A stretch of 64,000 nt of DNA from Daucus carota subsp. sativus. Taxonomy: Eukaryota > Streptophyta > Magnoliopsida > Apiales > Apiaceae. Shown here piece by piece: positions 49,401 through 60,166 of this stretch. A program made the position numbers and the translations under genes. The DNA lies in NCBI RefSeq assembly GCF_001625215.2, contig NC_030381.2, forward strand, positions 41,848,689-41,912,688. Direction: 5' to 3'. Positions within the stretch are counted from its first letter, which is position 1. Every line of letters begins with the position of its first letter. The notes under the pieces were generated by a model. That model was not told where the DNA came from. It did no database searches and saw only the letters and a list, made by a program, of their open reading frames with translations.

Positions 49401-50562
49401 GCCGCCAAGCTATTAATTTTCTAAAAAGGAAATTATACAATTATTCACCTCAACTAGAACAGAGTTCCTACCAAAATTATGATCCGACTATAAATGTGCT
49501 ATCCTAGCAAATATATATGCGCTATCATATTTGCAAACCGTCTCGTAAGGTACTACACGTTTTGATAAAAAGAAGCCTATTTCCCTTGTTCTTTTTAATA
49601 ATAGAAAATAAAAACTGTAAATTGAATCTATTAACCGAGTTCATGAAACTGAAATGAATACCAGTAATCTAACTAACTAACTTGAAAGCTAGAATATTAA
49701 AATATTTATAGTATTATATTTTAGTTTTTTACACCCCCTCCCTTCCAAGCTTTGACGATTAAGGAAAATCAAAATGCAGACTAAGTCTGAGACTGAGGAA
49801 TTTATGATATAGCAACATCTAATAATTTAGGCAGAATGTCAGCAAGTTTAAAAAATGTGTTGATGTGAATGAATTGAGAATCAACATATTCAAGAAAAAT
49901 GACAATCAATCTTCAAGCACTTTATTTTTTCCTGAAAAAATCTGATAAAATTTGAATATGTAAATTTTGAAGAAGACCTTCAAACCAAATCAACTCAGAA
50001 GTAGTATAGCTCATGTGCGATATTCAAACTCCAGAAAGAAATTTTGCAGAAAATGAACAAGTAACCCAATAAGCATCTAAATATACTGTGACCTGAAGAG
50101 TCTAAATGAAGCAGGAGCTCTAGCATGTGATTCATTAAAAGGCCTTTGATGATACTTAGCAAGAATGTAAGATTCATTCTTGACCTCCCGCAAGGGGGTA
50201 CAAGAGCTCTACCACCACACCAACACCTTGTTGGCTGCCAAGCATATTACTTATCAATTAAAAATTCGATATAACTTGCACACCATATAATGCATAAATA
50301 TAACGTAATATGTAATATAGGTAATATTAAGATTCTCACCATTGCGACTCTTTCACTTACTCGAATAAAAAAAAAAAAAAAACTATGCTCTGTTTAAGCT
50401 AGTTTCCCCACCTCACGCTATCATGCGGGGAAGGACGGAATTAAAAAAAAAAAAAAACATTCTCAACTTTTCAATAAGATAAAGGACTTAACGTTTTTAT
50501 AAGTTTAACCAAATATTTTTCAAAAATGGAAAAGGTTCATAAATAAAAATCTAATACAATCA

Positions 50563-51218
50563 TCTATACTATACTATAAAAAGCCAACATATGTATAATT
50601 TGTAGTCGTACAAAATTTTGGTTTGGTACTCTCTTCTAAAACTAAAAGTCTACAAGTAGATATCTATTAAACAGTTTCATATACTAAAAACACTCCTTAT
50701 GTATATTAATATCTTTTTAAATATAATTTATAATTAGTTTAAAAAAAAGATGAAACTACTGTTAATAACATATATTAATATTAAAAATTACTTATAGATA
50801 AACGTATAACTAATTATAAATATACAATTTTGAATATCTTTTGTCTAAAATACATATAAATAATTAAAGACGCTACTTTTTAATTATAACGTCTACTCGA
50901 AATTTAACACTTACGTATTCTATTTCATTACAAACACGAGCCATTACGTAACATATGAAGATATATGAAATATGAAAATTTTGATTTAAATTGAATAATA
51001 AACTGTCACATATTAATATAGAAAAATATTTATAGATAGATAATAAATTGTGAAAGCTAAATTTCCGTTAGAAGATATAACGAGTTGGTTAATATAATTT
51101 AACTAAAATCCAATTTATTAATACTAAAATACTAATAAAATGGTGTAAAGAATTAAATTATAATTAATAAATTATGAATCATATACCCGCCCGTGCTTTG
51201 CACGGGATTAAAGGCTAG
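50563..51218 (+). mobile_element. Short non-autonomous Helitron
   Basis: 656 bp. It begins TCTATACTATACTATAAAA after an A (50562) and ends with the hairpin CCCGTGCTTTGCACGGG, eight bases and CTAG (51215-51218), followed by T. A 5' TC, a 3' CTRR preceded by a GC-rich hairpin at about 10 bp, insertion between A and T and no target duplication are the defining marks of Helitrons. No Rep-helicase is encoded, so it would need an autonomous partner elsewhere. Confidence 0.9.
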
Positions 51219-52559
51219 TATAAATAATTCACAAACATATTTTATCCACTAATGTTGTAGTGCTAGTGACCACAAAACTGGATATTCGGGAAAAAAAACA
51301 CTCAAAGTGTGGATATACTTATATGTAATAATTAATTGCTGAAATTAGGTCTTTCCGTATTTGGTTATGACTTGTTTAATAGATACATTATTTTTCAGTC
51401 ATAGTGTGAAATCTATTTCTTCAGAAAAATTTCGAAACGTGACTATAAAACGAAAACTAGAAAACAAAATTTTTATTTTTGTTTGTCTTATTTTTAAATT
51501 TTGGACGCACGCTGCAAGAAAGGAAGAGATAGAAAATATTGAGAAAGGACATGGAAAGAAATTCTAGCCCATTTTATGGGCCGTCATTTACATATTTTTA
51601 GGAAAAACTCGGAGATCATCTATCGATTGTAAATACATCTAGACTTAATTATCAAAAAAACTATACAATTATCATTTTTTTTCAATTTAACCATAATAAC
51701 ATATTTATTGCAGGATAATGCAAGTCACTTTAAAAAATCATATTCAGAAAACTCACTCTCACTGATCCATAACCACGATTAAGTTAAAATTGAGATGTCA
51801 CATATATTGTCAAGTTATTAATTTTTAAATTAATTAATATACGAATTTTATTAATTTTTTACTATCCAATTAAAAGGTCAAAATCCTAATTCATATTTTA
51901 CACAAATATAGAGCGAATCATAATTTATGTATGAAGGTAGAGGACAATATTAACATGATTTTTTGGAAACACAATCAACCTACTACATACATGTGTATCG
52001 ATAATTTTTCATGTGATTTAAATAATCGTATCGAATTTATAAATTTATTCAAACTCTTGATCGCTCTATGAATCATTGTTACTAATTTTGTCGACATATT
52101 ACTACAACATGGATATGATAAATGTGTTTTGTTCAGGTACAGTCTACACAAGCACATATAATATATATGGTGTTTTGAGATTTCTACATGATTTTTAATA
52201 AATATTATATATTTTTTATGCATTTTGTTAGTAATTGTTTGGACAATAAAATTTTATTGAACTAGTATTCATCTAAATAAACAAACAATTCAAATGCTAT
52301 GATTTTCGATAATAAATATAATTTTTCAACAATATTATGTAAATATTTAAACTAAAATTATAAAAAAATGATATTTTGGTAATGTTGCATAACACATCCA
52401 TTTAACCATGGTTAAAATTAGGTTCTCTCAAATATGTTTTCTATTAGTTAGTTGCATTTTCCGCAATAAAATTAGTGTTATGATTAAAATGAAAAAATCA
52501 TAAAAGTTTAATAGTTTTTTCGGTAATTAAATCATACATCTGTATTTAGTTACAGAAAT

Positions 52560-53763
52560 GGGAAAATGAATTTTTTTGCCACTCAACTTATAGTGTTTTT
52601 AGAAATTTACCACTCAACTAATTTTTTTATTCTTTTAGTCATTAATGTTAGGTTTGGTTTTGTTTTTAGCCACCAACTTAGGTTTGGATTTGATTACTAG
52701 CATTATGATAATTTTTTGTAGCATCATTTATACATAGGGATAGTATCTAATCTTTGATGATGTGTCGTATGTTTATATCCTTATATATAGCAATAATAAT
52801 ATAAAATGAGCCGATGAAAAATTAAAATCAGGAAAAATAGTAAATAGATTCTAAAAATTCAATAAATCATGAATATGAAATCAATGATTTCAAACAATTC
52901 ACCCTCTCTCATAAGATAAAATGTAATTGAGTGATATGACGCATCATCTTTCGCTATTAAACTTTCAATGGACTAGCTCAGTCTAAGATCTCTCTTAAAT
53001 TTATCTTCAAAAATTTTAATAACTTTATCTTATTATAATTTTCGAGATAAATAAATAGAGAGGAAAACTTAATTTTCGATGATTGTCCTCTATATATAAT
53101 GCATCATTTTATATTATTATTACTCCCTCCGTCCCTCTCATTAGTTTACAAATTTTCTCTAGTGCTTAGCATGTATTTAAGATTCTTATTATACATAGTT
53201 TCATAACTTATTTTTGTGTGTAAAAATTCAAACGCTGAATTTTCATTCGGAAGAAAAAAATAAAGTTATATATGAAACTACATCTTTTAAAGGCCATATA
53301 ATGCGTGTAAAATTCTTTTCATCCAAGGTAAGCGACCTTGAAGACATAAAAGTACTACATATAAAAATACTACATAAAAAGTACTACATATAAAAATACA
53401 AACATATATCAAATCATCAAAATATTACCGACTACCACTATATTTTAATAATGATACACATAAAATGTAATGCTAATAATCAAATCTGAAATCTGAATCT
53501 AACTTCAGTGACAAAAAAAAAAGAGCTAAATCTAACACTAGTGAGTAAAATAAAAAAATTATAGTTCAGTGGTTAGTTTCTAAAAACGCAATAAGTTTAG
53601 TGACAAAAAAATTATAATAATGCTGGTAATCAAATCCAAACCTAAGTTGGTGGCTAAAAATAAAACCAAACCTAACATTAGTGACTAAAAGAATAAAAAA
53701 ATTAGTTGGGTGGTAAGTTTCTAAAAACACTATAAGTTGAGTGGCAAAAAAATCTATTTTCCC
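52560..53763. mobile_element. Non-autonomous Mutator-like element with long terminal inverted repeats
   Basis: 1204 bp. The first and last roughly 170 bp are near-perfect inverted copies: left GCCACTCAACTTATAGTG, right CACTATAAGTTGAGTGGC, continuing through the TTAGTCATTAATGTTAGG / CCTAACATTAGTGACTAA segment. A perfect 10 bp duplication TTACAGAAAT flanks it (52550-52559, 53764-53773). Long inverted repeats with a 9-11 bp duplication indicate a Mutator-like element. The right side carries a second, diverged copy of the terminal sequence at about 53460-53625. No transposase or captured gene is visible. Confidence 0.9.
53124..53336. mobile_element. Stowaway-like MITE remnant nested in the Mutator-like element
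   Basis: It starts ACTCCCTCCGTCCCTCTC and has a foldback interior (GTTTCATAACTTATTTT facing AAAATAAAGTTATATATGAAAC-like sequence), but the usual GGGACGGAGGGAG right end is missing. It lies inside the 52560-53763 element and so inserted after that element formed or was carried with it. Confidence 0.6.
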
Positions 53764-53860
53764 TTACAGAAATCAAAGAGTACAAATACAATGATAAATG
53801 ACTTTCATATAAGCAATATCCATTTATTAATGAAATCCTGTCCTGTTGCGTAGTATTAGA

Positions 53861-54273
53861 TAGGGCTGTAATTCGAGTCGGGCGGCTCGCGAGCTCGCCC
53901 GGCTCGAACTCGTTTAGGTGGGCTCGGCTCGGCTCAACTCGTTAAACGAGCCGAGTTCGGGTAAAGGTTTCGGCTCGTTTAATTAAACGAGCCGGCTCGA
54001 CTCGACTCGTGAAATTAAACGAGCCGAGTTCGGGTAGAGGTTTGGGCTCGATTAAGTGTAAAATTATACGAGCTAGCTCGCTCGGCTCGTTAAAACCGGC
54101 TCGTTTAGCTAAACGAGCCGGCTCGACTCGACTCGTGAAATTAACCGAGTCGAGTTCGGGCAAAGTTTTAGGCTCGATTAGTTAATCGAGCCGGCTCGGC
54201 TCGGCTCGATTAAAGTTGGCTCGAATTAGATTCGGCTCGAAACTCGCCCGGCTCGGTTCGAATTACAGCCCTA
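53861..54273. mobile_element. hAT-like MITE with GGCTCG repeats
   Basis: 413 bp element starting TAGGGCTGTAATTCGAG and ending TCGAATTACAGCCCTA, flanked by a perfect 8 bp duplication GTATTAGA (53853-53860, 54274-54281). Its interior is unusually GC-rich for this window and consists of repeated GGCTCGACTCG / ACGAGCCGAGTTCGGG units. The open frame on the minus strand (53942-54163) is a by-product of these repeats. Confidence 0.93.
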
Positions 54274-56743
54274 GTATTAGATGAAGCCAGAAACAGTGGA
54301 AAGTCAAGCAGAGATCAGTCGTTCGGGTCGGACCCAAACCAAATGACTGAACGATCATCATCACTCTTCCTAGGTGGTTAGGGATTTGCCTTTAAGGTGG
54401 TGGGCTCAGCTCTTGACTAATCAAACATAAGTCAACGCGAGAGTTTGTGAAATGTGTAATAGGAGTAAGGTTTAGGCGTGAGCATAATTGCAAAAGACCC
54501 GAATACCATAATCGAACCGTTAGCACATAAGTTAAATAATTAATATTTTATAAATTTAATCTAGGTGTTTGAGTATTTAAGTGTTAATCAATATTATAGA
54601 TATTTTTTATTTTTGAAAAATTTCCCCCCCTTTTCTATATCTTTATTTTATCTATTCTTCATTAGTAATCGACCTTTCTTTTATTTCTATTTTAAATAAA
54701 ACATATTGTTTAGTTTTTAAAATAAAAAAAATAATTTAAAATCTTCTGGTATTAGTAAGGGTTCTGCAGTAGTACACATGTAAAAAGTGTCATATTTATG
54801 TATTATGCTTTAAAATTATTTTTCAACATACACAATAATGCAAAAAATATGTATTTAGATTGAGATTCTGAATATCTATTTGAAATTTAGGATTCTGCAG
54901 CAGAAATTAGTGGTTCTAAGGTTCCATTTTAATCATGTGTTCTCTATTGAACGTGACCCTATATATATATGTATGCATGCATGCATCCATATATGTATGT
55001 ATGATCGTATTTCAATACAAACCACTAAAATATAAATTAAATATAAATCAATGTGATTAACTAAAATGGAAAGTATTTTCGGGACAAGAGCTGACCCGGA
55101 GGTGGGTTAAGACGGGACATAAGTAGGGCCTAGCAGGGGTATTGAATGGGGGCGAGAATGAGCCCTTAATGGATCATGACTTACAGGGGATAGGTGAGTG
55201 ATGTTGTTTATGGGTAGTTTCTCTTAATTTTTTTTTAGTTTGTATTTTATTGATTTGTATATATATCGGATATTTTTTCAAATTCCAGGTTCGAATTAAT
55301 TTTGGATTAGATTTGGATTTCAAATCGATCGGATTATTTTGTCATCCGTGTATCTACGGTTTCTATTAGGTGTTGTAGGATATGTCATATATTATTCGTT
55401 TTATGATATCCAGTGTGGTGTTGATCAAACACCTAATAAAATTATATAATATTTTATACTTTTTCCTTGTATATTCTATAATCCATTATTTACAAAAAAA
55501 CATGGTTTATTGTCATTAAAAAATTATATACAAAATTACAATTGATTCGGTAAAATAACATTAACATCATATATATTATCCATTGCAAACTTAGTTTATT
55601 CTTCAGACTTGCTTCTACATAATTTTAAAACAATCATTGATTAAAATATTAAGCATTTATTTTATTTACTTACGGTTCTACTAGGTGTTATAATAATAAA
55701 AATATTAAATATATTTCACACAATCTCTTCAAATAAGGAAATTTCAAAGATTTTGTAGGAATCGAATACAACATACGTCGCATAAAATTTATAGAAATTT
55801 TTTGTTAATACACTACCGTTATATTGAATCTTAATAGAATACAATAATTTTATTTAATTAATTATGATTACAAGATCAAATAATAATGAATGATCAAATT
55901 TATGATTTTTTTTTAGTTCTCTGACCTCTTTTGAACTTCCCTCTATTCTCACAAATCATCGTACTTTCAAATTTTTTTCGTAGGCAGAAAATAATCAATA
56001 AGATGCATGCAATGCGGGTAATTTTTTTCCAAAAATTTCCTTCTTAAACTAATATGCATATTCAACATATTATAATATGTTTGTAATGAAATATTTTTAT
56101 CGCTTATGTTAAATTTGATTCTAACAATTAAGCACATGATCAAAGAACATATAAATCAAATTGAACCAGGAGATATGGTTTAATAACAATATTAAATAGT
56201 ATTTATTTATTATAGAAAATAATATCAATTGAAACATATTTTTAACTCTTATAAGTATAATACTATTATGAGTATTTAACATATTTATAATCAAATATAT
56301 CAGGAGTCGGCTGCCAAGTGCCATCTCGGAATAGCTTGACCGATTCCGTTGGAAGTAGTCCCATGGCAGGACACAATGATGCAGAGGGCGAGGGTTAAGT
56401 AGTGACGTGGTAAGGGTTATGAAAACAACAAAAATCTAGGTAGAGTTTTCATTTGTACATGCTTTATTAGTTGGTTAGCGCATGAACCAAGATAATTATT
56501 GTTAGGTTGGTACACAATCGATAGGGACTGCCTACTACAGACAGTTGAAATTAAGTCTCTTCACACATCACCTATACAATACATGCACACACACATCCAC
56601 ATACATTAAATACTTACATACATGCTGTATTATGTAGTACTGCTTTTTTTTAATACTATTAGGAAGAGATAGGTTACCCACCTATCTTCTCATCTTTTTT
56701 CCTCATCCTCTCACAGCTTATCCAGTGCAACCAACTACTATCT

Positions 56744-56745
<2 letters not shown>

Positions 56746-56782
<37 letters not shown>
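56746..56782. repeat. AT microsatellite
   Basis: About 18 uninterrupted AT/TA dinucleotides. It directly borders the SINE-like segment that follows and may derive from its tail. Confidence 0.9.
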
Positions 56783-56787
<5 letters not shown>

Positions 56788-56925
56788 GTGGGAACCCGCA
56801 GCCACTACTCTTTGAGTGCGCACTTAAGCGACATGCTCTGATCTAAGAGGCATAACCACGTAGTCTTCCCCATTGGGGAGTTGAACTAATGATCAAGAGG
56901 ATACAAGTCCTCTCATATTTTTTTT
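56783..56925 (-). mobile_element. Possible SINE-like fragment
   Basis: On the minus strand the segment reads AGTTCAACTCCCC, similar to a polymerase III box B, then a moderately GC-rich body, ending GGTTCCCACCTTTTATAT next to an AT run. That order fits the 3' part of a plant SINE, but no box A or target duplication was found. Confidence 0.3.
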
Positions 56926-57434
56926 CCTTCTCATAGAAAACAAATCAAAAAACAAATTTTAGGAAATATGATGGGCAAAATCGAATTAGAACTAGAAATT
57001 CGAATTAAATTATATAAATTTAGTTTGGTCTGACCCTAATTTTATAAAAGTTTGAATCGAATTGATAGAAATAAAATCCTATTCGATTCGATCTGATTCT
57101 TAAAAAACTATTTTGGCCCTGACATAAAAACCGAATAGTCCGAACTGTATATAATAAATTTATATGTATTATATTCAAATTATTAAATAGAAATTAATGT
57201 TATGTTAGAAACTAGAAACCACCTCTTCAATTACAATTTATAACTACAGAATTCACTAATTTATATGTTGCTAATCAATATTTTATATTTTAAAGTCATC
57301 AATTTTTATTTTTGATAATCGAGAAAGATTAGTTATGATTGATATTACTGGTCGAGTATTGATGATCAGTTATAATTGTAGGAGTTCCATGATGGTAGCA
57401 AATGAGGAGGTGAGGTATGTTGTGCTCGTATATA

Positions 57435-57700
57435 CTCCTTCCATCCCAAATCATATGACCCTTTTGAGAAAAAAATAGTTATCCCAAAATAGTTGGTTTT
57501 CTCTCTTTTCAATGCACATTTATCAACAATCTTCCATTCTTACCCTTTTTTTATTTATCATTTCCAATGTATCATCTAACAAATATAATAGAATGTCAAC
57601 ACAATTAATATGGGTAGAGATGGAAAGATGAACAATCATTCAATACTTCTTAATATGTGTGAAATGAGCAAAATGGTCATCTAAATTGGGATGAAGAGAG
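57435..57700. mobile_element. Stowaway-like MITE
   Basis: 266 bp flanked by TA, with CTCCTTCCATCCCAAAT at the left and TTGGGATGAAGAGAG at the right, an imperfect form of the CTCCCTCCGTCCC inverted ends. No coding content. Confidence 0.7.
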
Positions 57701-57865
57701 TAGTTATTAGTAGCGACAAGTTATGATAACAAGTGACGATAGGATGATCATGGTTGTAGGTGAAGACGACAGTAATGGAGGGAGTTGATAATGATGCTAG
57801 CAGTTTAATTAGTAATAAATAAATATGATGATGATATATGTTGTATGTCTGTGTATATTTATCAG

Positions 57866-57912
<47 letters not shown>
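57866..57912. repeat. AT microsatellite
   Basis: About 22 AT dinucleotides in a row, likely polymorphic and a possible marker. Confidence 0.9.
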
Positions 57913-57914
<2 letters not shown>

Positions 57915-59157
57915 GTGGATTCTGATATTCAAATGAGTGGTTTTTACACTTAAAAATAGTGGTGAAAAACTGATCACGGACTAGTTTATACTCTCCTTAT
58001 TTTTTCTAATGGAATAAACCCCTGTATATATCTTATAAAGTTATAAGTTATAATTATAATGTCTAATTTCTATATTTAATTATATTTGTCTTTGATGAAG
58101 TGGTGATTAATTGATATTTTTAAATAAATCATGAATTTAGTTTTATGTATAATATACAATGTAAGTTTTTATATTTATGAAAATTTGATTTTCGGTCTAT
58201 TCAATTCGGATTGATTTTGAACCGAACGGGTTGAATGATTATCACTAATCACGGATAAAAAACAACTCTTGTAAATTTTCTTTTAAGCAAATATATATTA
58301 ATATCTTCCTATAGCGTGCATATGAGAATGCAAAAGCAACTTATTTCTATTTAGGTGATATAATTTTATTAGTGGAGTTTTGTGTGTATACACCATCATT
58401 ATTGTTAATTAGATTGGGACTGAAATCAATCTTAAAATATAATTGTGTACTCAAGCACACTAGAAAATCGTTGAAAATATCTCCTTCTAACAAAAAATCA
58501 TAATATTCATAACTTGAAGGGACTATGCTGATCAGAGTAATGTGAAGAAGGCCATGCATGATTAGACAAGGGATACTCTTATGGATTCTTCCTAATATTC
58601 TTGACAGGAGAAAAACAGGAAACTTCACCCTAATTACACCTTAGTTTCTAAAGCTAATACTATTATAACTTATTCACACAAAAGCATGTTGTTGGCTAGT
58701 GCACACAACCTGCTTATTGTCTTTTTTGTGTGGGAGATTTACACATATACTACTACAGTATTACTTTTCATTATTTACCTGCTTCTCAGCAGAACATTCT
58801 GCAACAACTACAACAAGGGTACAAAAAGCTTGCAAGATCTGGTAGCATCATCTAACTACTCCACCAACTCTTCTCCTCACAATAAATTCCACAAACACAT
58901 TTCTTATCAACTTCATGTTTAAAACTCACCAAATCATTCAACAGACTTTGCAAAATCATCAAAACCAAAATACTCATAAACCTGTACTTTTGTTACTTGT
59001 ATATGTAAAGATAGATAGATATTAGTACTGCTATAACTAATCACTATAAATTTACTTATAATTTTACAAACAAGGGAATGAAGAAAGTTCCATATACTAA
59101 TAATACAAGTTATCCCTTGATTTATATATATATTTAAATACATAAAAGAATTGAAAT

Positions 59158-60166
59158 TCATTTCATTTCCAAGCTTCTGTAGTCCAAGACACCACCAGCT
59201 TTTAACCCTAGAAAGTCATAACCTGAGGTACCATTATTACTGCTGCTGGTACCATTATTACTGTTGCAGCTACAATCTTTACTGTTTTGTAAGCCCAAGC
59301 TGCATGCAAAACAGAGTCCCCTGTTTCTCCCCCCTGTTTTCAATGCATCTGTTTGATGTGGATGAGGAGGGCTGATTTTTAAGTCAAGATTCAAATCAGG
59401 GCATCTTTCCATAACCATCTTTTCATCGTTTTCTTGAAAAACATAGCTTGATTTGATCATCATCAGCTTGTGATCTTCCTCTTCTTGTTGCTCTTCTTTC
59501 ATGTTCACTGCGGCGGCTCCGCTCCCGAATGATATTGTTGTGATTTCTTGGGCGCAGTTGGTCTCGTTCATGGGCCTGTGTGTTGTGGGATCAATTCCTC
59601 TGTTTAGAAGCTTTCTTCTGATATGAGTGTTCCAGTAATTCTTTATCTCATTGTCTGTTCTTCCCGGCAATCTTCCAGCTATAAGTGACCACCTGTGCCA
59701 CAAATTTCATTAGTCACAAATTTTAAATTATGTCGAAATTCCCTGATTAATACATATATGGGAATTTTAGATGTTCTCTAGAAACGTTAGCAACAAAATA
59801 AACATGGGTTCGATCATTTTTATCACAGTTGCTAACCTTTCTACAGAAAAAAAGAAAATGATCGAACCCATGTTTATAATTTTGTCAAAGAAGAAAAACA
59901 TACTTGTTGCCAAGAAGACTGTGAAGTTTGATTATGAGCTCATCTTCTTCCTCAGTAAAATTGCCGCGTTTAAGATCAGGCCTCAAATAGTTGATCCATC
60001 TGAGCCTACAGCTCTTACCGCATCGAAGAAGGCCAGCCGCTTTCGGGAGAGAGCGCCAGCAGCCCTCGCCATGAGAGCGAATGTAAGCTATGAGGCGATC
60101 ATCTTCTTCTTTAGTCCAGGCTCCTTTGTTGGTGTGAGCCTTTTCGCAACAAGGGGACCTGCCCAT
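59158..60166 (-). CDS. R2R3-MYB transcriptional repressor, subgroup 4 (MYB4/MYB32-like)
   Basis: Nuclear DNA-binding repressor; subgroup 4 members (MYB3, 4, 7, 32) repress phenylpropanoid genes. Two exons on the minus strand: 59904-60166 and 59158-59692; 798 nt, 265 aa. [20 protein letters not shown] opens R2, with its three Trp; R3 follows ([20 protein letters not shown], then [20 protein letters not shown] after the intron). R3 has the bHLH-interaction signature form ([15 protein letters not shown]). Subgroup 4 motifs are in order: C1 [15 protein letters not shown]2 EAR repression motif [12 protein letters not shown], a zinc-finger-like [16 protein letters not shown], and the C-terminal FLGLK...LDYRSLEMK. 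The usual intron inside R2 is absent, leaving one intron in R3, as in several subgroup 4 genes. Its place next to CYP21-1, ADF9 and SBT1.6 homologues favours MYB32 orthology; MYB4 and MYB7 cannot be excluded. Confidence 0.96.
59778..59877. repeat. Interleaved inverted repeats in the MYB intron
   Basis: A perfect 23 bp inverted repeat (59798-59820 and 59855-59877, core GGGTTCGATCATTTT / AAAATGATCGAACCC) is interleaved with a second one (59778-59794 and 59828-59844, TAGAAACGTTAGCAAC / GTTGCTAACCTTTCTA, one mismatch). The order is A-B-A'-B', so the intron RNA cannot form both stems as simple hairpins. The pair fills half of the 211 bp intron. Confidence 0.9.

Larger units (their letters stand above)
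46488..59157. other. Large gene-poor region between the ERD7-like and MYB genes
   Basis: 12.7 kb of AT-rich DNA without a supportable gene; all open frames are short and lack family motifs. It holds a Helitron (50563), a Mutator-like element (52560), a hAT-like MITE (53861), a SINE-like piece (about 56782), a Stowaway-like MITE (57435) and two long AT microsatellites. The intervals 46700-50160 and 54480-56300 show nothing I can name beyond AT-rich sequence. The less AT-rich patches at 55080-55200 and 56300-56420 are unexplained. Confidence 0.6.

Noticed and set aside
53942..54163. Open frame with repeated PELDSVNFTSRVEPARL-type units on the minus strand
   Set aside because: It is a translation of the GGCTCG repeats inside the hAT-like MITE at 53861-54273; the repeat explains the protein pattern.
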